In this document: piece by piece, positions 46,150-56,982 of the stretch | Position numbering within the stretch: position 1 is the first letter of the stretch | How the letters are laid out: every line of letters begins with the position of its first letter | Assembly: GCA_036365145.1 (NCBI GenBank) | Contig: JAEOAD010001942.1 | Span: 310,001 to 374,000 of the forward strand | Source: Orientallactaga sibirica | Lineage: Eukaryota > Chordata > Mammalia > Rodentia > Dipodidae | Direction of reading: 5' to 3' | Length of the DNA stretch: 64,000 nucleotides | Notes under the pieces: model-generated | What the model was told of the DNA's origin: nothing | Databases searched by the model: none | The model's input: only the letters and a program-made list of their open reading frames with translations | Translations under genes and position numbers: made by a program

Positions 46150-47020
46150 CTTAAGTGTTTGCAAGATTAAATTATGCATAACACACAGTTTAGTTGATGT
46201 TAGGGAGATAATGAATCTTGGGATTTTTTTGTAGTTCTGTGAAGAACGACAGTGGAATTTTGATATGGACTGCATTGAATATGCAATCATATTGGTTCCA
46301 CATCCATCTTCACAATCCATTCTAGTGTCTTCTTCAATTTCTTTCTACAGGGCCTTAACATTTTCCTTATAGTCCTTCACCTCTTGGTTAAGATCGTTCC
46401 TAGGTATTTTTAGCTTTTGAAGCACTTGTGATTGGTATTTTCTCCTAATTTCTTTCTCAGCAAGTTTGTTATTGTTGTATAGAAAAGCCACTGATTTGTG
46501 TGTTAATTTTGTACCCTTCTACCTTGCTGAAAGTATTTAAAAATATTCTGGTAGAGTCACTAGAATCTTTCAAATATAGGATCATAGTGTCTATAAATGG
46601 AGATGATTAGACTTCTTCCTTTTCTAATAGTGTCTTGCTTATTGCTTTCCATGGTCTTATTACTTTAGTCAAGATTTACAGTACTATATTGAATAAGAGT
46701 GGAGAGAGTGGGCAAACTTGTCACGTTCCATATTTTAAAGAAAATGCTGTTATTTTTTCCCCAACTAACACAACTTTGGCATGTCATTTATAACCTTTAT
46801 TGTGTTGAGATATGATACTTTTATTTTTAGTTATTTTGGTGATTTTATCATGAAGAAATATTGCACTTTGCCAAAGATCTCTTCTGCATTGATTGAAATT
46901 GGATTTCTTTTCCTTTGTCTATTATGAGATGCAACTGAAATGCAGTTATTGATTCGTATGTGTTGAGTCAACCTTACAACCCTGAACAATCATAGTGAAT
47001 GCTCTTCTTACTATCTCACC
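46150..47020 (-). mobile_element. Old L1 LINE, ORF2 fragment
   Basis: Antisense ORF2 sequence from the reverse-transcriptase and neighbouring region, for example the TTGCTGAAAGTATTT and GAATAAGAGTGGAGAGAGTGG blocks. Broken by stops. Confidence 0.65.
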
Positions 47021-47289
47021 CTGGTGTAGCAGTTAGCTTGTCATTTTTGGGACAAAACACTGGATCAAAAGCAGCTAATGGAGTCTTGTAATTTCCAAAA
47101 TACTGGGGCTCTATTGAACCTCATGGTTCATCTTCATAGCTCCATACAATGTCCTTACTGGAACTCCATACAGGGATTTTTACCCTGTCTCACATTGCCA
47201 CATTTCAGTACTTCCTGGCACCATGTGCACTTTGTAATCCCTTTTCTTGAATTTTGTTTTGGTTTTTTTTGTGCTAAGTACTTTCCATA

Positions 47290-47375
47290 CAGATGATCTA
47301 AGAGACACTGTGGTCACTCCCTGCTGACTCCCTGGGAGCCTGGAGACTGGGTCATCAGGATGTCTCCACAGGCAC
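47290..47375 (-). pseudogene. Truncated IGKV relic: FR1 only
   Basis: On the minus strand an intact-looking acceptor (CCCAATTGCAG) is followed by GACGDILMTQSPGSQGVSRE and then a stop. A one-base shift restores a stretch ending VTTVSLRSS, resembling FR1 up to the start of CDR1, with the Cys replaced by Leu. Similarity ends near 47290; nothing of FR2, CDR2, FR3 or an RSS was seen. No leader exon was found; a B1 element sits about 100 bp upstream. Confidence 0.7.
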
Positions 47376-47471
47376 CTGCAATTGGGAATATACAATGATC
47401 ATGTGTACCTACACAGATAGACTTTGTTGAAAGCCTCCTCCATGTGGACCAGCTGGCAGAAAGCTGGAAAA

Positions 47472-47627
47472 AGCCAGGCGTGGTGGTGCACTCCTTTAAT
47501 CCCAGCACTCGGGAGGCAGAAGAGGATCACCATGAGTTCGAGGCCACCCTGAAACAACATAGTGAATTCCAGGTCAGCCTGGGCTAGAGTGAGACCCTAC
47601 CTCGAACAACCAAAAAAAAAAAAAAAA
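47472..47627 (+). mobile_element. B1-type SINE
   Basis: GCCAGGCGTGGTGGTGCACT head; lies just upstream of the FR1-only V relic. Confidence 0.92.
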
Positions 47628-47644
47628 TCAAAAATACTACCACA

Positions 47645-47830
47645 GGCCTGGAGAGGTGGATCAGAGGTTAAGGCTCTTGCTTGCAAAGATTGATGGCCTG
47701 GGTTCAATTCCCCAGAACCTGTGTAAAGCCAGATGTTCAAAGTGGCAGATGCATATTCTATTCATTCATTCATTCCCTCCTTCTCTCTCTCTCTCTCTCC
47801 CTTTCTCTCTCTCTCTCTCTCCCCCCCTTG
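47645..47830 (+). mobile_element. B2-like SINE
   Basis: GCCTGGAGAGGTGGATCAGA head, shortened body, CT tract. Confidence 0.85.
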
Positions 47831-47888
47831 CAGGCAGATTCTGGAGTGTGGCTTTTAAGTCCTGGGTCTTTTTTTTAAAATTGAATAC

Positions 47889-48105
47889 TTTAGTGCTGGA
47901 GAGATGGCTTAGCAGTTAAGGTACTTGCCTGCAAAGCCAGAGAAACTAGGTTCAATTCCCCAGGACCCACATAAACCATATGAACAAGGTGGCACATGTA
48001 TCTGGAGTTTGCAGTGGCTGGAGGCCCTTGTATGTTCATTCTCTCTTTCACTCTATCTGCTTCTTTCTTTCTCTCTCTCTCTCAAATAAATAATTTTAAA
48101 TGCCT
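47889..48105 (+). mobile_element. B2-like SINE upstream of the IGKV2-like pseudogene
   Basis: TGCTGGAGAGATGGCTTAGC head, AAAT tail; occupies the place where a leader exon would be expected. Confidence 0.92.
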
Positions 48106-48227
48106 ACTTTTAAAATGTAAATCAAAATCACAATAATAACTTGGCATGAAAAATAACCAAAAAGAGCAAGTTATGGGAATAATTTATCATTTTGTATATA
48201 ATTTGCTCTTCTTTATGATTAATTTAG

Positions 48228-48535
48228 GATCCACTGGAGCTATTGAAATGACCCAGACTCCACTCTGTCTATCACTCCTGGAGAGCCAGCCTCCACGTCC
48301 TGCAGGTCAAGCCAGAGCCTCTGACATAGTGATGGAAATACCTCCTTCAATTGGCTTTTTCACAAACCAGACCAGTCTCCAAGCTCTTGATCTATAAAGT
48401 GTCCATGTACTTTTCTGGGGTCCCAGGAAGCTTCAGAGGCAGTGAGTCAGGGACAAATTTCACAGTGATAATCAGCAGAGTGAAGCCTAAGGATACTGGA
48501 GTGTATTGTTGTATACAAGGTACATGTGCTCCTCA
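48228..48535 (+). pseudogene. IGKV2-like pseudogene with frameshifts
   Basis: The acceptor TTAATTTAG is followed by GSTGAIEMTQTPLCLSLLESQ, an IGKV2-type FR1. A frameshift follows within FR1 and the CDR1 Cys/Ser region reads out of frame. FR2 is shortened and its tryptophan is not in frame. From about 48380 a second frame resumes with [17 protein letters not shown], then FR3 with [10 protein letters not shown] and CDR3 IQGTCAPH. The ending carries two adjacent cysteines (YCC). The RSS is weak: CATAGTG (48536-48542), 12-bp spacer, TCAAAAGCT. The upstream 340 bp is largely SINE sequence and no leader exon remains. Confidence 0.85.
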
Positions 48536-49166
48536 CATAGTGATACAACTATACTCAAAAGCTGCAGTGCTTCAGGAGGTCCAGATGTCCCTGTTGTCTA
48601 TCTGGGGAGGAAAGTAATAGATTCTTTTGGTCTGACAGGATGAGGTTTGAAAACTCAGAGTAACTCATAGAACCAGGAAATTTAGAAGAAACATGAATCC
48701 CTAGACACACATGAGTGACCAAAACTAAATCAAGAGAATATAAACAACCTACGCAGATCCAGAACAAGCAATGGGATCAAAGCAGTAATCAAGTCTCCCC
48801 ACAAAGAAAAGCCCAGGATTACATGGACCCACTGCTGAATTCTCCCAAACCCTCAAAGAAGAGTAAACACCAATGGTCTTCACGTTATTCCATAAAAGAG
48901 AAACAGAGGGAACAATATGAAACACATTCTACAAACCTAGCATTAATCTGATACTCTGAAAACTGGGATACAGACACTTAAAAAGAGAAAGAGAGAAGTA
49001 TAGAATAGCTCCCAGATTAATATAGATGCAAAATTTTCTCAATAAACTCCTTGCAAACAAAATCCATGAGTACATTAAGATTGGGGGTAGATATGATCAA
49101 AATGCTGTATAGACATTACAAAATTATCACAAAATAAAATAATGTTTCTGTCACAAAATGAAGATG

Positions 49167-49320
49167 GAGCTGGAGAGATGGATGAATGGTTAAAGGCACT
49201 TGCAAAGCCTGACAGCCTGGGTTCAATTCCCCAGTACTCATGTAAAGCCAGGTGCACAAAATAATGCATGTATCTGGAGTTCATTTGCAGTGGCAAAAGG
49301 CCCTGGTGTGCCTATTTTCT

Positions 49321-49351
<31 letters not shown>

Positions 49352-49392
49352 CTCTCTCTCTTTCTCTCTCAAATAAATAAATAAAATAGGAT
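49167..49392 (+). mobile_element. B2-like SINE in L1 ORF2
   Basis: AAAATGAAGAT on both sides as TSD. Confidence 0.9.
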
Positions 49393-50015
49393 TTGAAAAA
49401 ATGAAGATCATATACCACAACCAAGTTGGTTTTATTGCAGGGATGTATGAATGAAAATATGCTTCAACATATGGAACAATAAACAGATAATAGCACATAA
49501 ATACACCAACAAAGAAATCCCATGATCATCTCAGTAGAGGCAGAAAACACTTTGAAAAAATTCATTATCTCTTCATTATAAAAGCTCAGGAGAAACTAGA
49601 AATAAAAGAAACATAACTCAACAAAATAAAGGCTATCAATAACAAATGAGTAGCCCATATTATATCATATGGTGAAAACCTAAAAATATTTCCTCTATAA
49701 TCAAGTAGATATGGGTGCCTACTGTGACTGTTCTTATTCAACAGTGTTCAAATTTTTAGCTAGAACAATAAGACAAGAGAAAGAAATAAAGGGGATACAA
49801 ATATAAAATGAAGGAATCAAGTTATCTCTATTTGCCAATGACATGATCCTATACTTAAATGAGCTAAAAACTTCACCAGAAAAAATGGAAAATAAAAACT
49901 TCACCAAGAGTTTCTCAAAATTGGTAAACATCTTCAGCAAATTAACAGGATACAAAGTCAATAAAAAAATAGCTTTTCTGTCAATCAGTTATGAACTATA
50001 TGATAAGGAAACTAA

Positions 50016-50137
50016 GAGGGAGATGGCTCAGTTAGCCCAGCTTCAACTCCCCAGCCACCCACACAAAGCTGGACAGGCATTCATTCACAGCAGCCAAACA
50101 CACACACACACACGCAAATAAATAAATTTTTTTAAGA
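50016..50137 (+). mobile_element. Degenerate B2-like SINE fragment
   Basis: GAGATGGCTCAGTTAGCCC head, internal deletion, CA repeat and AAAT tail. Confidence 0.6.
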
Positions 50138-50640
50138 AATTAATAAAACAATTCTAATCACAATAGCTTCAAAAACAAAATACCTAGTAATTAATCTAGC
50201 CAACTGAAAGATCTGTACAATGAAAATGTTTAGGACATGGAAAAAAATAGAAAAAGACATTAGAAGATGGAAATATTCCCCATGTTTCATGAATTCACAG
50301 AATATTGTGCAAGTGCCCACATTACAGACAATAACATTCCTCACATAGCTAAAATAAAAACAACCATAAATATCATAGAGAAGCACAATAGATCCAACAG
50401 ACCTGATGCAACCTTGGGCAGAAAGAGGTATTACAGTATTATAGTACCTGATCTCAAAATATATTGTAGAGATATAGTAACAAAAACAATATGGTACTGC
50501 CACAAAAATAGACATGTATTTGTAGACCAATAGGACAAAACAAAGGATCCCGGAATAAACTCATACAAAATAATAATCATAACAAAGGAGTCAAAAACAT
50601 ACACTGGAAAAAAGACAGCCTCTTCAATCAATAGCTATCA

Positions 50641-51285
50641 GGAGCTTAGATCAGTCAAATAGTATCAAGCTGAGACATATGACTTTCCCTTGCATCTAAC
50701 ACAGCTTTCACCCAAACATGCTCCTGACACTGCTTCCAACATGGCTGCAATGGAGAAAAGAAGCAATTGTTTCAAAAAAGCCACAACACGCAGCTGATGT
50801 AGGGTTTGTGTTTAAGATTATTGTCTCGTGGTGAATTGATGGTGACTCTATAGAGAGTAACAAGCAGAGCATCACCAGCCTCCTCGTGTTTCATGGTGGG
50901 AAGTGTCAGGACATCTGAAGCTCGGTCTGAACACTAGGTTGGGAATGCTAAGCTGGAAGCTGACTCATACGAACCTTGGCTTCAGAGGTAGTTTTAGTTC
51001 CAAAGGAAGCATTCACGAGTTTGCTTGCTACCTTTACACTTTGCTGGTGTCTTTCAGACCTTCTATCTTGACCCTTTCCTCTGCAATGATGAGAAGCTGG
51101 AGAAATCTTGAGCTTTTCTTATGGATTCAACTGACTTCTCTCTGTAGAGATCTTGCCAAAGATTTGGTTACTTCATAAAAATAGTATCTTGTAGTCTTTT
51201 CAAATATATGAGTAAGGTACATAAAAGCAGACTAACTTTTCTTTACATCTAACTAAATTTCTATTATCCTGGATTATAATACTTC
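50641..51285. other. Unassigned DNA
   Basis: A 91-codon frame (50903-51178, +) of unknown nature; no splice or promoter context. Confidence 0.4.
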
Positions 51286-51453
51286 TTTTTTTTTTTTTTT
51301 TTTTTTTTGGTTTTTCGAGGTAGGGTTTCACTCTGGGCCAGCCTGACCTGGAATTCACTATGTAGTCTCAGGGTGGCCTCGAACTCACGGCGATCCTCCT
51401 ACCTCTGCATCCCGAGTGCTAGGATTAAAGGCATGCTCCACCATGCCCGGCTT
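51286..51453 (-). mobile_element. B1-type SINE
   Basis: T tract then CGAGGTAGGGTTTCACTCTG to CCACCATGCCCGGC. Confidence 0.92.
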
Positions 51454-52095
51454 TACTTCTAACATTTTTATAATGACTGATGTTCTTGTCCATGAGTATA
51501 TTGGGTAGAAGTCTTCACCATTTTGTTTTTCAGTTGATTCATTGCTCTGTTAACCTCCAAGTGTTTTGTTTAAAAAAAAAAAAAGATTTATGTTCTAAGA
51601 ATTAACCTAACATGAATTATAGGACCATTTCCAGTGTCATTATGTTAGCATATCTTGTGATAGGAGAACTTGGGTTCCTAAATTCTAGCTTCCAATGCCA
51701 AAGATGAACCAAGTGGAAGTTGGGGGACTAGATGTGCCCCCTTGCATTCTGAATAGATGCAGTGGGATGACTCTTTGGTGTCAGGTGGGCCCAGAATTGG
51801 TTTTGGATGAGCAGATGGAGAGAACAGCCTTATCAGCAGTGAAGCAAGTTCAGTCATTAGTTCAGATTCCAAAAGTTCATTTGCATCCCATGCTCCCATG
51901 CTCATGCCTCTCAGTCGTTCAGCTCTAGTAACATTTACAGGTTTAAAATACAGGCCACTTAAAGGAGCCAACTTCCCCTTCTATTATGAACCAAATCATC
52001 TCCTGTCACTATTTAATAAGAGCTACATGCTTTCTCTTTCTTGATGCTTTCTCAATGTGAGATGCATAGTTGTTTTTAAGGTACAAAATTTTAAT
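51454..52095. other. Unassigned DNA upstream of V5
   Basis: Nothing recognised on either strand. Confidence 0.4.
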
Positions 52096-52298
52096 TTTAA
52101 TTATTTATTTATTTGCAAGCACATAAAGAAAGAGAGAGAGAGAGACTTTGCACACCATGGGCTCCTGCTGCTGTACACAAACTCCAGATACATTCATCAC
52201 TTTGTACATCTGGCTTTACACGGTTACTTGGGAATTGAACCCAGGCCGTCAGGCCTTACAATCAAGTGCCTTAACCACAGAGCAATCTCTCCAGCCCC
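52096..52298 (-). mobile_element. B2-like SINE upstream of V5
   Basis: AAAATTTTAATTTT on both sides as TSD; ends 250 bp before the V5 octamer. Confidence 0.92.
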
Positions 52299-52546
52299 AA
52301 AATTTTAATTTTGAAGGCTCAATATGTTTCTGAAATAACTCACATCTTCTGCAGTAGTGCAGAGAAAAGTGCACTGCCTCACAGTACCTCAAAAAGACCA
52401 AGAGGTGAAGATTCAACAGAGCAGGACACAAAATCCCCTAGTGTTTGCTTGGGCTGCCCCCCCCCAAAAAAATGTTGGGCTAACCTCAACTCCCAGTGGG
52501 TGAAACAAGAGTAGGTGTCCCTTTGAGCATCAACTTTTCTGAGCAG

Positions 52547-52563
52547 ATTTGCATGTTGAGTCA
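52547..52563 (+). promoter_or_regulatory. V5 promoter: octamer plus AP-1-like site
   Basis: ATTTGCAT (52547-52554), two bases, TGAGTCA (52557-52563), about 96 bp before the ATG. A TTTAAA lies further downstream, as in V1. Confidence 0.8.
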
Positions 52564-52649
52564 TAAGCCTGTGAACCAGACGGCTCAAAGCATCTTTAAA
52601 GGCAGCTTGCCAGGACCCTAAGAGGCGGCCTCTAGTCCAGCTCTCAGAG

Positions 52650-53273
52650 ATGGAGTCAGCTGCTCTCTTGCTATGGGCACTGCTGCTCTGGGTTCCAGGT
52701 GCGAGTGGGCAGAGAGGTGTTGGGTGTCTTCACTGTGGTCCTCACTGCTGTCCCTATCTTTGGCTCTTGATCATTGGAAATATGATATTTGTCATTGGTT
52801 TTGACTTTCTCGGCTACTTTCATTTTCTGGTTTCTCAGAGTGCTGCATAAGTATGGTTCTACTTACATCTGCAACGATCCTGTAGGGTTAGGGTTAGGAT
52901 TAGGCTAGGTTGGGATGCTTTCAGTATACTTGGGACAGTTATATGTATTTGTTTATCATTCCAGACTCCGTGGCAGACATTGTACTGACCCAGGCTCCAG
53001 CTTCTTTGGCAGTGTCTCTAGGGGAGAGGGTCACCATCTCCTGCAGGGCCAGTCAGAGTGTCACTGGCAGCTTTGGCGATTATTTGCACTGGTATCAACA
53101 AAAGCCAGGGCAGTCTCCCAAACTCCTGATATATGATGCATCTAATCTAGCCTCTGGAGTCCCGGCCAGGTTCAGTGGCAGTGGGTCAGGGACAGATTTC
53201 ACCCTCACCATCGATCCTGTGGAGGCTGAAGATGCTGCACACTATTACTGCCAGCAGAGTAAGGCGTTTCCTA
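52650..53273 (+). CDS. IGKV: V5: immunoglobulin kappa variable gene, mouse IGKV3 / human IGKV7-like, intact
   Basis: Germline kappa V segment. The leader exon (52650-52698) encodes [16 protein letters not shown] plus one base, with donor GTGCGA (paralogues have GTGAGA or GTGAAA). Intron 52699-52964 contains a short telomere-like repeat. The V exon (52965-53273) starts with AC, so the split codon becomes Asp where the family has Gly, giving DSVA before [18 protein letters not shown]. Cys23, Trp41 (LHWYQQ) and Cys104 (HYYC) are present; CDR1 [10 protein letters not shown] (10), CDR2 DAS, germline CDR3 QQSKAFP. No stop or frameshift. The changed donor and last leader residues should not abolish function, but splicing efficiency is uncertain. 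Confidence 0.93.
52883..52904 (+). repeat. Short interstitial telomere-like repeat in V5 intron
   Basis: TAGGGTTAGGGTTAGGATTAGG, about 3.5 TTAGGG-type units with one change. Absent at the matching place in the V1, V3 and V4 introns. Confidence 0.75.
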
Positions 53274-53301
53274 CACAGTGCTCTAGACCTAAACAAAAAC
53301 C
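53274..53301 (+). promoter_or_regulatory. V5 recombination signal (12-RSS), consensus heptamer and nonamer
   Basis: Heptamer CACAGTG (53274-53280), spacer CTCTAGACCTAA, nonamer ACAAAAACC (53293-53301). Confidence 0.95.
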
Positions 53302-53392
53302 TCCTGGGGCTGCTGCTCAACGAGGCTCTCAGCTGTCTTCTCCCCAGACCTCTTGACCACAAGTCTCTAGGCTTACTTAAAAAAGGAAATAA

Positions 53393-53551
53393 AGCTGGGC
53401 GTGGTGGCGCACGCCTTTAATCCCAGCACTCGGGAGGCAGAGGTGGGAGGATCGCTGTGAGTTCAAGGCCACCCTGAGACTACATAGTGAATTCCAGGTC
53501 AGCCTGGACCAGAGTGAAACCCTACCTCAAAAAAAAAAAAAAAAAAAAAAG
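53393..53551 (+). mobile_element. B1-type SINE, downstream of V5
   Basis: GCTGGGCGTGGTGGCGCACG head; first of two adjacent B1 copies. Confidence 0.93.
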
Positions 53552-53566
53552 GAAAAGGAAATAAAG

Positions 53567-53724
53567 CCGGTCGTGGTGGCACACGCCTTTAATCCCAGCA
53601 CTCGGGAGGCAGAGGTAGGAGGATCGCCATGAGTTCGAGGCCAACCTGAGACGACAGAGTGAATTCCAGGTCAGCCTGGGCTAGAATGAGACCCTACCTC
53701 GAAAAACCAAACAAAAGTAAATAA
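53567..53724 (+). mobile_element. B1-type SINE, second copy at same site
   Basis: GGAAATAAAGC precedes both copies, suggesting insertion at or next to the same target. Confidence 0.93.
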
Positions 53725-53777
53725 AACTATGAAGCAGAAAGTTCTTAAACTGATACATGTACATTTCCCCTTCTATA

Positions 53778-53864
53778 TATATTTGTTTAGTGCTGAAGAT
53801 TGAACCCAAGGCCTCATGCATACTAGACAAGCACTCTACCAATGAGCCACGTCCTCAGCACTAT
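53778..53864 (-). mobile_element. ID-like SINE
   Basis: Reverse complement gives GTGGCTCATTGGTAGAGTGC and GGGTTCAATCTTCAGCAC. Confidence 0.75.
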
Positions 53865-54282
53865 TTTTATAATTAAATAGTTCCATTCCTAAATGAAAGC
53901 TTCACTGCTACCATTTCTCAAAGCATTTCTTTCAAGTTAATAGTGTCTTGCCTGGAAAACTATTTGAAACCTAAAAGAAACTTTACTCTGTCGTTAAAAG
54001 TAAAAAGAACTTATATTCTCACCCCAATGTTCTATTTTTTACCACTTCTACTTTCTTGAGCTTGAAAATTCTCCATAGCTAATTAGAAGTATCAGAATGG
54101 TGATGTAGTTATTTTATTTTTGCTTCTTGATTCAGATGTCTGTATCTCTGCATCCATCCCAAAAATAAGTCCTTCATTTTTGATTTGTTACTCGCCCTTT
54201 GCTTCTATCAAATATTCATATCTTTTTTCCATATGAGTGGCCAGACTCTTTTCTTACAATTTTTCTTTTTTATTTTCCTTTT
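53865..54282. other. No recognised feature
   Basis: AT-rich; nothing supported. Confidence 0.45.
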
Positions 54283-54436
54283 TGTTGCTTTTTTTTATAT
54301 ACAAGATCACACTATATTCCTCAAACTTGTCTGAAACTCACTGTATAGCCCAGTTTGGGCTTGAACTCATGCTCCATCTGCCTCTTCCTCCTGAGTGCTG
54401 GAATTACATACATGTGTCACTATGCCTAGATTATTT
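54283..54436 (-). mobile_element. Old B1-like SINE
   Basis: ACTCACTGTATAGCCCAG, GGGCTTGAACTCATG, GAGTGCTGGAATTACA. Confidence 0.75.
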
Positions 54437-54514
54437 TTTAGTAGAAACAATCTTCATTGTACAAAGCACTGGATCTCATTATGAAATTTTCTTTATTAAA
54501 ATTTATGTAATTGT

Positions 54515-54733
54515 GGGCTGCAGAGATGGCTTAGCAGTTAAGGCTCTTGTCTGTGAAACCTAAGGACCCAGGTTCAATTCCCTAACAGTACCCATGTAAG
54601 CCAGATGCACAAGGTGATGCATGCATCTGGAGTTCATTTGCAGTGGCTGGGTGCCCCAGTTTGCCCATTGTCTCTGTCTATCTATCTGCCTCTTTCTCTA
54701 TCTCTCTCAAATAAATAAATAAAGTATTTTCTA
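54515..54733 (+). mobile_element. B2-like SINE
   Basis: GGGCTGCAGAGATGGCTTAG head; first of a run of four. Confidence 0.92.
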
Positions 54734-54748
54734 AAAAAAATATTTAGG

Positions 54749-54957
54749 AGGCTGGAGAGATGGCTTAGTGGTTAAGGTGCCTGCCTGCTAAGCCTAAGAA
54801 TGCCAGTTCCAATCTCCAGGTCCCACGTTTAGCTAGATGCAAAGTGATACAAGGGCTCAATGCTGCACTTGCCCACAAGGGGGTGCACACATCTAGAATT
54901 CATTCACAATGGCTGAGAGGCTGCTGGCGCGCCCATCCCCCCCTCAAAAAAAATTAT
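54749..54957 (+). mobile_element. B2-like SINE
   Basis: GGCTGGAGAGATGGCTTAGT head; tail shortened. Confidence 0.9.
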
Positions 54958-54961
54958 TTAG

Positions 54962-55178
54962 GGGTTTAAGAAATGGCTTAGTGGTTACGTTGCTTGCCTG
55001 TGAAGCCTAAGAACTTATGTTCAAATCTCCAAGAGCCCATGTAACCAGACACACAGTGACACAAGCATGCAATGTCACACATGCACACAAGGGGGCACAA
55101 GCATCTGGAGTTCTTTCATGGCAGGCTGACAGTCCTGGTGTGCTCATTCTAAGCCTCTTTCTCTCTCTCTTAATTGCA
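54962..55178 (+). mobile_element. B2-like SINE
   Basis: GGTTTAAGAAATGGCTTAGT head, short CT tail. Confidence 0.85.
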
Positions 55179-55330
55179 TGGGGGAGCAGGGTTTTTTGCT
55201 ACTGCAAACGAATACCAATGTTTGCACCACTTTTTGTGTTCAGTTTTTGTGGGTGGCTTGGGAGTTGAATCCTGGTCAGAAGGCTTTGCAAGCAAGTGCC
55301 TTTAACTGCTGAGCCATCTTCTTAGTCCCA
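55179..55330 (-). mobile_element. B2-like SINE fragment
   Basis: Body CTACTGCAAACGAATACCA to GAGCCATCTTCTTAGTCC; head-to-tail with the preceding copy in opposite orientation. Confidence 0.8.
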
Positions 55331-55339
55331 TAAAGACAC

Positions 55340-56870
55340 TGGTATAAAATTATACAACACAGCTCATATTTACTTCCATGTTCCCCTCCTCTTACCTTCC
55401 ATTACTCCTTCATTTCTCTAAAAAGATTCACTTTCACCTTCTTGTCCATGCATATATACACATGATTTTATGTATTTATATAAAATCTAGGATCTAAAAG
55501 TGAAACCATGCATACAATGTTTATCTGAGTCTGATTTAGTTCACTTAGTATGATAATCTCCAGTTAAATCCATTTTCCTGAAGGCAAAATAAATTCATTC
55601 TTTATGGCTGAATAAAACTCCATTAAGTATACATACCACATTTTCCTTATCCATTCCTGTGTTGATAGACATCTATACTAATTCCATAAAGGAGCCATTG
55701 TGAATAGTGCTACAAATCAACATCAATGTAGTATGTTGAGTTAATGTGCTTCTGATAAATACCCAAGAGTAGCTTGGTCATGTGGTAAATCTATTTTTCA
55801 TTTTTCCAGTAACCTCCATACTGATTTCCATAGTGTCTGAACTAATCCATATCCCAACCATCAGTTTATAAGTTTATTTATTGCCATCATTCATTATTAA
55901 TTTGTTTTTTCTTGGTAATAGCTATTCTGACTGAAGTGACATGCAATCCCAGTGTGGCTTCAATTCACTTTTTTTGATAACTATAAATACTGAACATTTT
56001 ATATTTTATTGATTATTTGTACTTCATATTTTTTTATTTTTAATCTTTATTTTTATCTGATGATTACATACATGTATATAATATATTTATATCATATTCA
56101 CCCTCCAGCTATTCCATCTTCTATGTTTGTGTCTTTTTTTTTTTTTTTAGTGAACCAATAAATTAGGTTTGCTTACATATATGTGGGTAGGGAATTATTT
56201 ACTGAAGCACAGACAACTTACCAGTGGCTACACCACTGAAGAAAATGTCTCCCTCTCCCCCAGCAACCATGAACTGCCATAGCTCCTTATGGAGTATACC
56301 ATGGTCAACATACCATGACCATTTTAATGGGTCCCATCTTGTACATGCCTTGTGCAGCTATCTACAGCTGTAGTGAGTTCAGGAACACAATAGCCATGTC
56401 ATGTAAAGACCAAAGCTCACACAACACTCTTCCCCTTCCTCCAGCTCTTACATTCTTTCTGCCCCTCTTCTGTGATACTCCCTGAACCTTGGAGGGGACA
56501 TGATATAGATGTCCCCATTTAGGGCTGAGCATTCAACAGTCACTTATTTTCAGCACTTTGACCAGTTATGAATCACTGCAGTAATCATCTGCTACCAAAA
56601 GAAACATCTCTGACTAAAGCTGAGAGCAGCATCAATCAAGGAGACCAAACACAAATATTTAGAAGGTTGTAGATTCTCTGAGCTACAAAACCAGCCAGCT
56701 AAGCCAGAGCAACAGTGGCATCACTGTTTGTGGGATAACCAACTGCACTCTGGTTGAATTTGAGATCTGCTACAGAAGGAAATCATGCCTGGTACAGAAA
56801 ACCTAATCAAAAGGCCATGTCTGGGTGGCCAGACATGAAGGAAGGGGAAAGCTCCTACTATTGTTTAAAT
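55340..56870 (-). mobile_element. Old L1 LINE, ORF2 end and 3' UTR pieces
   Basis: 55340-56030 is antisense L1 near the 3' end of ORF2. 56040-56870 resembles rodent L1 3' UTR (GGGCTGAGCATTC..ACAGTC). These may be two separate insertions. Confidence 0.55.
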
Positions 56871-56982
56871 GGATATGTTGTACCCATAAAGTTTCCCTCT
56901 AAGTATTTATGCTTATGCCCATAAATTAGTGCTGCTCTCACTTTTAGAAATTATATTTGCATATACTATGACAAGAGGGGAG

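Larger units (their letters stand above)
48880..50640 (+). mobile_element. Old L1 LINE, ORF2 reverse-transcriptase fragment
   Basis: Sense ORF2. At about 49835 the frame reads FANDMILYLNELKTSPE; the catalytic F-A-D-D motif carries Asp to Asn, so this copy is dead. TGYKVNKKIAFL follows at about 49945. A SINE (49167-49392) and a degenerate SINE (50016-50137) are inserted. Confidence 0.8.
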
